Notes: generated by a model from the letters alone, not told the origin. A DNA stretch of 6,169 nt from Clostridia bacterium (GCA_017517985.1 JAFWWX010000430.1:1-6169), one strand, 5' to 3'; shown: positions 1-6,169, counted from the first letter of the stretch. A program made the numbers and translations.

Positions 1-19
1 AGCAGAAAGAGGGAGCTAT

Positions 20-1906
20 ATGAGGTCATCAGACAATAATACAATAAAAGATGAAAACTCGAAGCCAAAGTCAATAAAGGATGTGCCGAAATATCTTATA
101 TCAATCCTTGGTGATTTTTTTGGTCATTTGTTTTATATTATAAAACTTGTCTGGGAAACAAAGCCTTTTATCCTTTTAGCGATGTTTTTGTTTTCTCTTA
201 TAAACGGTGTTATTCCGGTAGCAAATTCTGTTGTCGCAGCGAATTTGTTGAATACCCTTGCAGGAGTTATAACCGGTGAAACAACAACATTTCAACCTGT
301 TATTTATCTACTTATAATTCAGTTTGTACTTATTTTTGTCAGCGGTATTCTGACACATATAGAAGGTATCGTAATAAATGTATCCGGTGAACTTGTGTCA
401 AATCATATAAAGACCAAGATAATGTCAAAGTCAAAAAATATAGACCTTTCTGATTTTGATAGACCAGCTTTTTATGAAAAACTTGAGAATGCAAATAGGG
501 AAGCACAGAGTAGACCCATTGGTATACTTCGCTCAACCTTTGAACTTATAAGCAGTATTATAAGTACTGTTATATTTATAGTAGTTCTGAGTGCCGTACA
601 TCCATTTGCATCTGTTATCGTATTTTTACTTGCAATTCCCGGCGGTATAATAAGCTTCGTTTACAGACGCCGTAATTTCAGATATATCCGTGGTCATTCA
701 AAAGAGAGAAGACAGCTTAATTACTATTCTGGGGTGATGACCGATAAAAACATCGTTAAGGAAATAAAAATTTTTGGTCTTTCCGAGATGTTTATTGACA
801 GATACAAGAAAGTATTCCACGATTATTTTAAGGGACTAAAGAAGCTATTTGTAAGCGAAGGTGTGTGTAGTGCCGGCATATCGCTTGTTTCTACGGCGGT
901 AAACTGTGTTTTGTTTCTTTATGTAGCTTACGGTGTATTTTGCGGAAATCTGCTTATAGGTGATTATTCACTTTATACAGGTGCATTAAATTCTGTTGCA
1001 AATGGTGCTGCTAGACTTGTCAGAATAGTTGTTGTAATATACGAGGGAACACTTTTTATCGATAATCTTATAGATTTTATCAATCAGAAGCAAAGTATTG
1101 TACCCAAAACCGAAAACGGCATAAGTGTACAAAAAGGAAAACCTCATACAATAGAATTTAAAAATGTCAGTTTTTCATATCCTGGATCAGATAAAAAGGT
1201 GCTTGATAATATCAATATAACAATTTCAGGCGGAGAATCGGTAGTCCTTGTCGGACTTAACGGCGCAGGCAAAACTACTCTTATAAAACTCATAACACGT
1301 CTGTATGACCCAACATCGGGTGTAATTCTGCTTGATGGCAGGGATATACGGGATTATGATGTAAAACAACTTTACTCACTGTTTGGAATTGTTTTTCAGG
1401 ACTTTGGAAAATACGCTCTTAGTATATCAGAGAATATCAAAATAGGTAATATTGCAAAAGATGACGATAACGACGATGTGATTAGCGCAGCAAAAATGAG
1501 CAGCGCCGATGATTTTATAAAAAAGTTGCCGGATGGTTACGATACACCGCTGACAAGAATTTTTGAAGAAGGCGGAACCGAACTGTCCATCGGTCAATGG
1601 CAAAAACTATCAGTCGCAAGAGCCTTTTACGGTGATAACGATATACTTATTCTTGATGAGCCGACAGCATCGCTTGATGCTATTGCCGAACAGGAGATAT
1701 TCTCCAAATTTGACGAACTGCGTAAAGGAAAAACAGCCATTTTTGTTTCTCACAGACTGTCAAGTGCGACCACTGCTGATAAAATAATTGTTATTGACGG
1801 AGGATGTGTTGCAGAGGTCGGGAATCACCGTCAGCTTATGGACAAGCAAGGAGCATATTATCAGCTTTTTTCAACCCAAGCTCAAAGATATATTCAGCAA
1901 GATTAA
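20..1906 (+). CDS. ABC exporter half-transporter (fused membrane domain and ATPase)
   Basis: Seen: a 628-residue protein that starts at ATG 20 behind a purine-rich ribosome site (GAGGGAG, about 10-15). A hydrophilic N-terminus is followed by about six hydrophobic segments (roughly 49-76, 93-115, 170-192, 195-216, 283-308 and 325-345). A complete ABC ATPase follows: A-loop Tyr387, Walker A GLNGAGKTT (412-420), Q-loop Gln460, signature LSIGQ (522-526), Walker B ILDEP with Asp546/Glu547, D-loop SLD (551-553) and H-loop His578. Family knowledge: this membrane-ATPase order and length fit type IV exporters that work as homo- or heterodimers in the cytoplasmic membrane and use ATP to export peptides, lipids or drugs. 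The signature has Ile in place of the usual first Gly of LSGGQ, a conservative variant. Inference: only 19 bases precede the start, so it is probably a downstream gene of an operon, perhaps with a partner half-transporter to the left. Substrate cannot be told from sequence. No convincing terminator follows it. Confidence 0.93.
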   Translation: MRSSDNNTIKDENSKPKSIKDVPKYLISILGDFFGHLFYIIKLVWETKPFILLAMFLFSLINGVIPVANSVVAANLLNTLAGVITGETTTFQPVIYLLIIQFVLIFVSGILTHIEGIVINVSGELVSNHIKTKIMSKSKNIDLSDFDRPAFYEKLENANREAQSRPIGILRSTFELISSIISTVIFIVVLSAVHPFASVIVFLLAIPGGIISFVYRRRNFRYIRGHSKERRQLNYYSGVMTDKNIVKEIKIFGLSEMFIDRYKKVFHDYFKGLKKLFVSEGVCSAGISLVSTAVNCVLFLYVAYGVFCGNLLIGDYSLYTGALNSVANGAARLVRIVVVIYEGTLFIDNLIDFINQKQSIVPKTENGISVQKGKPHTIEFKNVSFSYPGSDKKVLDNINITISGGESVVLVGLNGAGKTTLIKLITRLYDPTSGVILLDGRDIRDYDVKQLYSLFGIVFQDFGKYALSISENIKIGNIAKDDDNDDVISAAKMSSADDFIKKLPDGYDTPLTRIFEEGGTELSIGQWQKLSVARAFYGDNDILILDEPTASLDAIAEQEIFSKFDELRKGKTAIFVSHRLSSATTADKIIVIDGGCVAEVGNHRQLMDKQGAYYQLFSTQAQRYIQQD

Positions 1907-1937
1907 GAAAATTAATAATTTTATGTTATTTAAATGC

Positions 1938-1966
1938 TTGATTGATACATGGATATAGCGTATAAT
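1938..1966 (+). promoter_or_regulatory. Sigma-A type promoter for the mutarotase gene
   Basis: TTGATT at 1938-1943 and a perfect TATAAT at 1961-1966 are separated by 17 bases, the ideal housekeeping sigma spacing. Transcription would begin near 1972-1974, leaving a leader of about 48 bases before the ATG at 2021. It lies in the only gap between the ABC gene and the mutarotase, so the mutarotase can be expressed on its own. No obvious operator palindrome overlaps it. Confidence 0.72.
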
Positions 1967-2020
1967 TTAAAATAATACTATGCAATTAAGTATATTTTTA
2001 TTTTTGAAAGGAATTTTATA

Positions 2021-3067
2021 ATGATGAAGATTACAAAAGGTCTTTTTGACAAGATGCCAGATGGCAGAGCTGTGTATGCTTATACAATGGCAAATGATTA
2101 CATAAGAGCAACTGTTCTGAATTACGGCGGAACACTTCAGAGTCTTGTTGTTAACGGCAAGGATGTTGTGTGTGGATATGATAATATAAAAGGCTATATT
2201 GAAAGTGATGGTTATCACGGCGCAATCATCGGAAGATATGCAAACAGAATTGCAAAAGGTAAGTTTATACTTGACGGCACAGAATATAATCTTGCAAAAA
2301 ACGAAAAAGATACAACTCATCTTCACGGTGGTAATGTGGGATTTGACAAGAGAATATGGAATGTATCGGAAGCAAAGGCTGATATGAAGAAAATAGTTCT
2401 CTCGCTTGAGCTTTTCAGCCCCGATATGGAGGAAGGATATCCCGGAAATCTTAATGTCAGAGTAACATATACTTTGTGTGAAAAGGATCTGTCAATAAGA
2501 TATGAAGCTGTAAGCGACAAAAATACTGTTCTTAACCTTACAAATCACGCATATTTCAATATGAACGGCTATGATAGCGATACAAGCATTGAAACTCAGA
2601 TGCTCGGTATATTTGCAGATACATATACTGAAATTGATTCAGAACTCATTCCTACCTGTGATTCATCTGTTGAAGGAACAGCTTTTGATTTTAGAGTACC
2701 GAAGCTTGTTGGTAAGGATATTTCGAAGGATGAACCACAGATAGTTATTGCAGGTGCATACGACCATAACTTCAATTTATCTCGTGACGAATATATAACA
2801 TATTCTAATAAACAGCTTCGTTACGGTGCTGTTATGTCCGGTGATACACTTACAATGCACCTGTATACAGATAAACCCGCAGTACAGTTTTATGCCGGTC
2901 ATGGTATATCTGGGGATATTCCTTTCAAGAACAATGTACCCAAGACACGCTGCAGAGGTTTATGTCTTGAAACACAGTTTAAACCCGATAGCCCCAATCA
3001 CGGAGAAGCACAGCTTTCAAAGGGCGAAAAGTACGATTATACAACACTTTTCAGATTCGAATTTTAA
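2021..3067 (+). CDS. galM: Aldose 1-epimerase (galactose mutarotase)
   Basis: A 348-residue cytoplasmic enzyme that interconverts the alpha and beta anomers of galactose, glucose and related aldoses, the entry step of the Leloir pathway. Seen: the family landmarks occur in order, GRYANRI (71-77, Arg72), LHGG (101-104, His102), LTNHAYFN (173-180, His176), AYDHNF (246-251, Asp248) and LCLETQF (314-320, Glu317). By comparison with the well-studied Lactococcus enzyme, Glu317 is the expected general base and His176 the general acid, with Arg72, His102 and Asp248 binding sugar. Length matches the family (about 340-350), and there is no signal peptide. The start at 2021 is supported by GAAAGGA (2006-2012) with nine bases from AGG to ATG; a second ATG directly follows, so a one-residue-shorter start is possible. 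The gene has its own promoter and terminator. No other galactose genes are in view, so it may serve general sugar metabolism. The symbol is assigned by family, and paralogues with other sugar preference exist. Confidence 0.94.
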   Translation: MMKITKGLFDKMPDGRAVYAYTMANDYIRATVLNYGGTLQSLVVNGKDVVCGYDNIKGYIESDGYHGAIIGRYANRIAKGKFILDGTEYNLAKNEKDTTHLHGGNVGFDKRIWNVSEAKADMKKIVLSLELFSPDMEEGYPGNLNVRVTYTLCEKDLSIRYEAVSDKNTVLNLTNHAYFNMNGYDSDTSIETQMLGIFADTYTEIDSELIPTCDSSVEGTAFDFRVPKLVGKDISKDEPQIVIAGAYDHNFNLSRDEYITYSNKQLRYGAVMSGDTLTMHLYTDKPAVQFYAGHGISGDIPFKNNVPKTRCRGLCLETQFKPDSPNHGEAQLSKGEKYDYTTLFRFEF

Positions 3068-3078
3068 TATATAAATTT

Positions 3079-3119
3079 AACGCACGCCAAATTATTTGTC
3101 TGACGTGCGTTCTTTTATT
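3079..3119 (+). terminator. Intrinsic terminator after galM, possibly bidirectional
   Basis: An 8-bp perfect stem, AACGCACG (3079-3086) with CGTGCGTT (3104-3111), encloses a 17-base loop and runs into TTCTTTTATT on the plus strand. It starts 12 bases after the galM stop. The convergent minus-strand gene ends at 3115, inside the T-rich tail, so the same hairpin lies just past its stop. On the minus strand the tail is AT-mixed rather than a clean U-run, so termination in that direction should be weaker. Confidence 0.75.
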
Positions 3120-4206
3120 CAAATATTTTGACGATGAGATTTTCGGTTAATTGTTGTACTTTTGAAAAATCTGTTATATTATAGTAAAGCTTTTCTGTTT
3201 CGTCGTGTGCATTTGCTGCTATAGATAGTTGTTTGATAGCACCGTTCATAAGGATTTTTCTTGATTTGTCCGCATATTTGTAAAACACCTTATTTTTCTT
3301 GAACTTTGCTCCATTGCAGAATCTTGCTGTGTTAATTATTTTATATGGTAGTTGTTTTCTGTCAAGAGAAAGACAGAATTCATCATCGTACTCTGTAAAT
3401 GATATATCACTGTCATCGATATAAATTCCTTTGTATTTATCAGGGGATAGTGGATTTAGTGCTACTGTGATATTTGCCCCTCTACTTGTAAGCTCATTTG
3501 CGAGCATACCATAGAAAACACCTGAAATATCAGCGTAGTCCTTTATAAAATATCGTGTGGAAGATAATTTTTCAAAGGTATTAAGATGAACATTTCCATT
3601 TCCGCAGATGCAATCCGTAAATACTTTCGATGTCTTGCCGTCTGATTTTTTTAGCTTAATTTTAGAACATATTCGTTCTACTGCACTGAAAAGTTTATCC
3701 TCAAGAAGATACCCCTTAAGGCAATTATCAATAACTTCTTCAGCGCTTATACAGGAAGAAAGATATGCATATGCTCTTTGGTATGCTTCAGCTTTCTTTT
3801 TGACAAGCTCTCTGATTTTTACATTAATATCTGTTGCTTTGTTTAAATCCCAGCTTTCGCCAAGGTTTATTATGTTTTCGCATACAGCAGGATATTTTGG
3901 GTCTACGGTATGCGGTGCAGTTCCGTCAAGGACGGCTGTTGAGATTTTAGGGATTATAACACCGTCTAAAGAGGAAGGACTTGATGAACAATAATATTTT
4001 TCGATATCTAGACCTTTATTTAAAGCATACTCTGCTATTTTTTTTAAGGCAGTGCTTTTTCCACATCCGGGTCCGCCCTTAAGTATATATATTTTTTCAA
4101 TTTTTTCGGGAGAGAAAATGTTATTAAAAAGAGAATAGAAACCTGCGCCGGTATTAGCTGCTCCATAATATTCTTTAAGATCTGAGGTTGATTGTATATG
4201 TGTCAT
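3115..4206 (-). CDS. P-loop ATPase-like protein of uncharacterised clostridial family (PRK06851-like)
   Basis: Seen: 363 residues from ATG 4206. The N-terminal half has a strong Walker A, KGGPGCGKST (43-52), preceded by a conserved-looking GAANTGAGFYS stretch (15-25), then CSSSPSSLDGVIIP (73-86) and AVLDGTAPHTVDP (91-103), whose Asp94 could act as a Walker B-type acid. A charged helical middle (about 125-190) follows. The second half (about 195-290) repeats the layout, with RYFIK (218-222) and a TSRGANITVAL strand (240-250), but lacks the glycine/lysine P-loop. From memory, these phrases match a conserved clostridial ATP-binding family (PRK06851-type) of about 360 residues in which both halves often carry a P-loop; its role is unknown. 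Start choice: GGAGGAG sits four bases upstream of ATG 4206, whereas ATG 4254, 16 codons further out, has no ribosome site. There is no signal peptide or membrane segment, so it is probably cytoplasmic. It converges on galM. Function is not assigned. Confidence 0.85.
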   Translation of the reverse strand: MTHIQSTSDLKEYYGAANTGAGFYSLFNNIFSPEKIEKIYILKGGPGCGKSTALKKIAEYALNKGLDIEKYYCSSSPSSLDGVIIPKISTAVLDGTAPHTVDPKYPAVCENIINLGESWDLNKATDINVKIRELVKKKAEAYQRAYAYLSSCISAEEVIDNCLKGYLLEDKLFSAVERICSKIKLKKSDGKTSKVFTDCICGNGNVHLNTFEKLSSTRYFIKDYADISGVFYGMLANELTSRGANITVALNPLSPDKYKGIYIDDSDISFTEYDDEFCLSLDRKQLPYKIINTARFCNGAKFKKNKVFYKYADKSRKILMNGAIKQLSIAANAHDETEKLYYNITDFSKVQQLTENLIVKIFE

Positions 4207-4209
4207 AGA

Positions 4210-4217
4210 CTCCTCCG
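4210..4217 (-). promoter_or_regulatory. Strong Shine-Dalgarno that fixes the ATPase start at 4206
   Basis: Read on the minus strand, CGGAGGAG (4217-4210) is followed by TCT and then ATG (4206-4204). It is the best anti-16S match in the window and decides against the longer frame start at 4254, whose upstream sequence is AT-rich with no purine run. Confidence 0.8.
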
Positions 4218-4221
4218 TAAC

Positions 4222-4254
4222 ATTATCAGATTGATGCATTGATAATAAATGCAT
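4222..4254 (-). repeat. Two overlapping inverted repeats in the ATPase leader
   Basis: Minus-strand reading: ATGCATT (4254-4248) can pair with AATGCAT (4240-4234) around a 7-base loop, and ATTATCA (4246-4240) can pair with TGATAAT (4228-4222) around an 11-base loop. The arms interleave, so the two hairpins cannot form together. The second ends five bases before the Shine-Dalgarno. Both are short and AT-rich, so they may be weak RNA structures, a DNA operator, or chance in AT-rich sequence. Confidence 0.35.
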
Positions 4255-4279
4255 TTTAACTATCTGAAGTATATACTAT

Positions 4280-4308
4280 ATGTTATGAAAAAAGTTGTTT
4301 TTTGCCAA
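4280..4308 (-). promoter_or_regulatory. Weak promoter candidate for the ATPase gene
   Basis: On the minus strand TTGGCA (4308-4303) precedes TAACAT (4285-4280) by 17 bases. The -35 is good and the -10 fair (four of six matches). Other -10-like words, TATAGT (4280-4275) and TATACT (4273-4268), lie nearby but without a well-spaced -35. The gap lies just downstream of the hydrolase terminator, so a promoter is expected here even if the exact boxes are uncertain. Confidence 0.38.
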
Positions 4309-4314
4309 TGTTTT

Positions 4315-4355
4315 ATTTAAATAAAAATAAAGGGTATGCTTTTGCATACCCTTTA
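4315..4355 (-). terminator. Intrinsic terminator of the alpha/beta-hydrolase gene
   Basis: A perfect 12-bp stem, TAAAGGGTATGC (4328-4339) with GCATACCCTTTA (4344-4355), has a TTTT loop and on the minus strand is followed by TTTTTATTT. It lies 15 bases past the hydrolase stop codon at 4371. The plus-strand side lacks a good T-run, so it acts on minus-strand transcripts and separates the hydrolase from the ATPase gene downstream. Confidence 0.88.
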
Positions 4356-4370
4356 AAATTTATCACATTT

Positions 4371-5018
4371 TCAGTCCTTTACATTTCCTATAAGCCAGTC
4401 AACAAGCTCACTACCCGTATAAGCGCAGTCCCAGGAATTATGCCCTACTTTACCGTAAAGAGTAATGGTTGCTTTACCACCTGCCTTGTTTACCGCCTTA
4501 ACCATATCGATAGAGCGTTTCACGGGCACAACTGCATCAAGAACACCGTGGAATACCTTTATTGGTATATCCTTAAGGCAGTCTGCTCTCCATTCCATAC
4601 CGCCACCGCATATTGGAGCCATTGCTGAAAAATAGTCTGGGTAATTAATTCCCATTGACCAAGTGCCAAAACCACCCATAGAAAGACCTGTAATTGATAT
4701 TCTTTTCTTATCAACTCCGTATTGGTTTGCCACAGAGTCAATAAGTTCCATAAGTTCTTCAACATAGTTATCCCAGCATCTGTTTTCTGGGCACTGAGGA
4801 GAGAGAACTATAAAGCCTCTAGGAGTGTGTTTTTCGTAGGTTTTTGCAAGACCGTGTGTTTTTACTTTTTCAACGTCGTTTCCTCTTTCGCCTGAGCCGT
4901 GAAGGAATACAATCATTGGAAGATTGTCAGATTCCTTATAATTATCCGGAAGTGCAACCAGATAATTTAACGAAAGAGATGGCTTGATTTTGCTCTTGAA
5001 AACAAATGCAGTATTCAT
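4371..5018 (-). CDS. Alpha/beta-hydrolase, esterase or peptidase-like (COG4099-type)
   Basis: Seen: 215 residues from ATG 5018, with FLHGSGERG (38-46) as the oxyanion-hole loop, VLSPQCP (71-77), nucleophile elbow GLSMGG (111-116, Ser113), an APICGGG stretch (134-140), VFHGVLDAVVPV (155-166, Asp161) and GHNSWD (192-197, His193), giving a full Ser-Asp-His triad. Family knowledge: this pattern fits the small single-domain 'predicted peptidase'/carboxylesterase group (COG4099, dienelactone hydrolase and feruloyl-esterase relatives) that cleaves ester bonds of small or plant-derived acyl substrates. No signal peptide is present, so it is probably cytoplasmic and may act on imported compounds; the substrate is not determinable. 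Start choice: GAAAGGA (5033-5027) sits nine bases from ATG 5018. The frame could be extended to TTG 5099, giving a hydrophobic leader that mimics a signal peptide, but that TTG is the -35 box of the gene's promoter. The gene has its own promoter and terminator, so it looks monocistronic. Confidence 0.9.
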   Translation of the reverse strand: MNTAFVFKSKIKPSLSLNYLVALPDNYKESDNLPMIVFLHGSGERGNDVEKVKTHGLAKTYEKHTPRGFIVLSPQCPENRCWDNYVEELMELIDSVANQYGVDKKRISITGLSMGGFGTWSMGINYPDYFSAMAPICGGGMEWRADCLKDIPIKVFHGVLDAVVPVKRSIDMVKAVNKAGGKATITLYGKVGHNSWDCAYTGSELVDWLIGNVKD

Positions 5019-5070
5019 TTTTATATTCCTTTCAGGATAATATGTAAAACAATTAAAAAATAACATAAAT

Positions 5071-5099
5071 ATTATACTATATTCAAAAAAACATTTCAA
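5071..5099 (-). promoter_or_regulatory. Sigma-A type promoter of the hydrolase gene
   Basis: On the minus strand TTGAAA (5099-5094) and a perfect TATAAT (5076-5071) are spaced by exactly 17 bases. Transcription should start near 5064, about 46 bases before ATG 5018. The spacer holds a run of seven T. The first three bases of the -35 box are the TTG that a gene finder could take as a start codon. Confidence 0.75.
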
Positions 5100-5149
5100 T
5101 GGTAGTTTTTTATTAATTTTTTCCTTTTACAGATGCATAATTGGTCGAA

Positions 5150-5200
5150 CTAACAAAAAACAAACAAATTACCCGTTCAATATATTAGAACGGGTAATTT
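5150..5200 (-). terminator. Intrinsic terminator of the carboxypeptidase gene
   Basis: A perfect 13-bp stem, AAATTACCCGTTC (5166-5178) with GAACGGGTAATTT (5188-5200), has a 9-base AT loop and on the minus strand is followed by GTTTGTTTTTTGTT. It begins 31 bases beyond the stop codon at 5232-5234, and insulates the hydrolase promoter from upstream transcription. Confidence 0.87.
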
Positions 5201-5231
5201 AAATATTATAAATTTTTTCTTGTATGAAGAG

Positions 5232-6169
5232 TTATTTCAGTTCTTCAAGATATTCCTCAAGTGAAAGACCCGAAGACATTATTTTTTGTGCGTGATATCT
5301 TCCGACGAATCTGAAATGCCAGGGTTCAAACTTGACTCCTGTAACTGTTTCCTTTGACTGAGGGTACCTCAATATAAAACCAAAGTCAGCACAATGTTCA
5401 AGAAGCCATTTGTAAACTTTTTGATTTGCGAAGGTCTGCATAGCAGTTGTCCCGTTATGAACATCTGCACATAAACCGCTTTGGTGTTCACTGGCACCGG
5501 GGTACATTACTGCTTCTGTAGTTTTTGACTCAGCTTCTTCCTCTGAGTAGGTCTTCAGATATGAATTTTTCTTTTGATTAAAGAGACTGTTCTGATATGA
5601 ATAGCTTCTGTATCCGCTGGATACAGCAAGGTCGTCATAGCCTGCGGCATCTGCCGCAAGAAGCATAGCGGTAAGCGACATAGCAGCATCCATACTCATT
5701 TGTTGATTGGGTCTTGATTTGCTGGTTTTAACATATACAAGGTCTTCCGGAACAAAGTTTTCGGGGAGTTTGTTATTTATGTTTACAAGCATAAGGTATT
5801 TGTCAGGATCAGCTGGATTTATATGTTTTGAATATTTTGATATATCAACATTGTAGTTATATACGATTTCTGCATCTGAGGTAAAGTTTGTAATATCCGG
5901 TGAGTCTATCGGGCTGTTTGTCGAGCCACCAAAATATATATGTTTTTTATTTTTGGTGATAGATATATTGGTTTTGTTTTTATCTATACTTTTATCTATT
6001 TTTATCCCCTTAACATATGTATCAATAAATTCAAAAGGGATATAAAACTCGTCATTTTCAATAAATGGAATAGCTGAAAGAGTCTGAGTTGAACCGTTTA
6101 CAGATATTTCGTTTGAACCAAAATTAAATACAGCTGTATTAAATCCGTCGTAATCAGTCTGGTCACTTC
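5232..6169 (-). CDS. M15-family D-alanyl-D-alanine carboxypeptidase (VanY-like), 5' end outside window
   Basis: Seen: an open frame of 311 residues that enters from the right edge with no stop; the first in-window ATG (5792) is internal. Numbering from the first whole codon (6167), residues about 10-120 form an N-terminal region containing SVNGSTQTLSAIPFIENDEF and IPFEFIDTYVKGIKI, resembling the copper-amine-oxidase N-terminal/stalk domain found on clostridial surface proteins. The peptidase domain starts near YLMLVN (124-129), where related VanY proteins begin with a similar 'LLLVN..hpLP' phrase. It holds SGYRS (184-188), SEHQSGLCADV (226-236) with zinc ligands His228 and Asp235, and EPWHF (282-286) with catalytic Glu282 and zinc ligand His284. 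Family knowledge: such zinc enzymes trim the terminal D-Ala from peptidoglycan stem peptides at the cell surface. A signal peptide or membrane anchor is expected in the missing 5' part. The name VanY does not imply vancomycin resistance; no van regulators or ligases are in view. Confidence 0.9.
   Translation of the reverse strand, partial: SDQTDYDGFNTAVFNFGSNEISVNGSTQTLSAIPFIENDEFYIPFEFIDTYVKGIKIDKSIDKNKTNISITKNKKHIYFGGSTNSPIDSPDITNFTSDAEIVYNYNVDISKYSKHINPADPDKYLMLVNINNKLPENFVPEDLVYVKTSKSRPNQQMSMDAAMSLTAMLLAADAAGYDDLAVSSGYRSYSYQNSLFNQKKNSYLKTYSEEEAESKTTEAVMYPGASEHQSGLCADVHNGTTAMQTFANQKVYKWLLEHCADFGFILRYPQSKETVTGVKFEPWHFRFVGRYHAQKIMSSGLSLEEYLEELK

Noticed and set aside
1563..1787. Alternative-frame reading inside the ABC ATPase region
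   Set aside because: It overlaps the signature and Walker B coding sequence in another frame and has no support as a protein.
1908..1922. AAAATT-AAT-AATTTT hairpin after the ABC gene as a terminator
   Set aside because: Stem is only six A/T pairs with a 3-base loop and no U-run; too weak to call.
3608..3994. A 128-codon plus-strand open frame inside the ATPase gene
   Set aside because: It is antisense to a clearly conserved coding sequence, with no ribosome site and no recognisable protein pattern.
4207..4254. Longer start (ATG 4254) for the P-loop protein
   Set aside because: No ribosome site upstream, whereas ATG 4206 has GGAGGAG at ideal distance; the extra 16 residues cover the leader hairpins and the Shine-Dalgarno itself.
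4302..4628. A 108-codon plus-strand open frame across the hydrolase terminator and 3' end
   Set aside because: It runs through the terminator hairpin and opposite a conserved gene; composition is that of an antisense shadow.
5232..6169. Glycopeptide-resistance cassette suggested by the VanY-like enzyme
   Set aside because: No VanS/VanR, ligase or dehydrogenase genes are nearby; M15 carboxypeptidases are common housekeeping wall enzymes.
1..6169. CRISPR array, mobile element, phage, defence or toxin-antitoxin system
   Set aside because: No regularly spaced repeats, transposase, integrase, attachment duplication or small paired genes were seen on either strand.

Overview
This AT-rich window reads as ordinary chromosome of a low-GC Gram-positive bacterium, most likely an anaerobic Clostridia member (Lachnospiraceae/Ruminococcaceae-like). 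The basis is near-consensus sigma-A promoters (TTGATT-N17-TATAAT, TTGAAA-N17-TATAAT), purine-rich Shine-Dalgarno sites (GAAAGGA, GGAGGAG), U-tract hairpin terminators, and the family content. Genus cannot be set from the sequence alone. There is no sign of a phage, insertion sequence, CRISPR array, tRNA or rRNA.

Layout, left to right. (1) 20-1906 (+): a full ABC exporter half-transporter (membrane domain plus nucleotide-binding domain), whose operon partner, if any, lies left of the window. (2) 1907-2020: an intergenic gap with a strong promoter for the next gene. (3) 2021-3067 (+): galactose mutarotase (aldose 1-epimerase) with all expected catalytic residues. (4) 3079-3119: a hairpin terminator between two convergent genes. 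(5) 3115-4206 (-): a P-loop ATPase-like protein of a poorly characterised clostridial family; its first Walker A is intact but the matching motif of the second half appears lost. (6) 4207-4370: leader with two overlapping inverted repeats, a weak promoter candidate, and the terminator of the next gene. (7) 4371-5018 (-): a small alpha/beta-hydrolase (esterase/peptidase-like) with a complete Ser-Asp-His triad, its own promoter and its own terminator. (8) 5166-5200: hairpin terminator. (9) 5232-6169 (-): an M15-family D-Ala-D-Ala carboxypeptidase with an N-terminal extension, cut off by the right window edge.

The genes do not form an evident pathway. The three minus-strand genes seem to be separate transcription units, since a terminator follows each upstream gene and promoter signals precede each downstream one. 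Two might touch sugar use (mutarotase, possibly the esterase), one acts on peptidoglycan, one is an exporter and one is an uncharacterised ATPase. Two start sites need care: the hydrolase reading frame can be extended to a TTG that is really the -35 box of its promoter, and the carboxypeptidase frame stays open 125 codons upstream of its first ATG. I found no clear undescribed multi-gene system; the double-domain ATPase with one decayed P-loop is the most unusual item.
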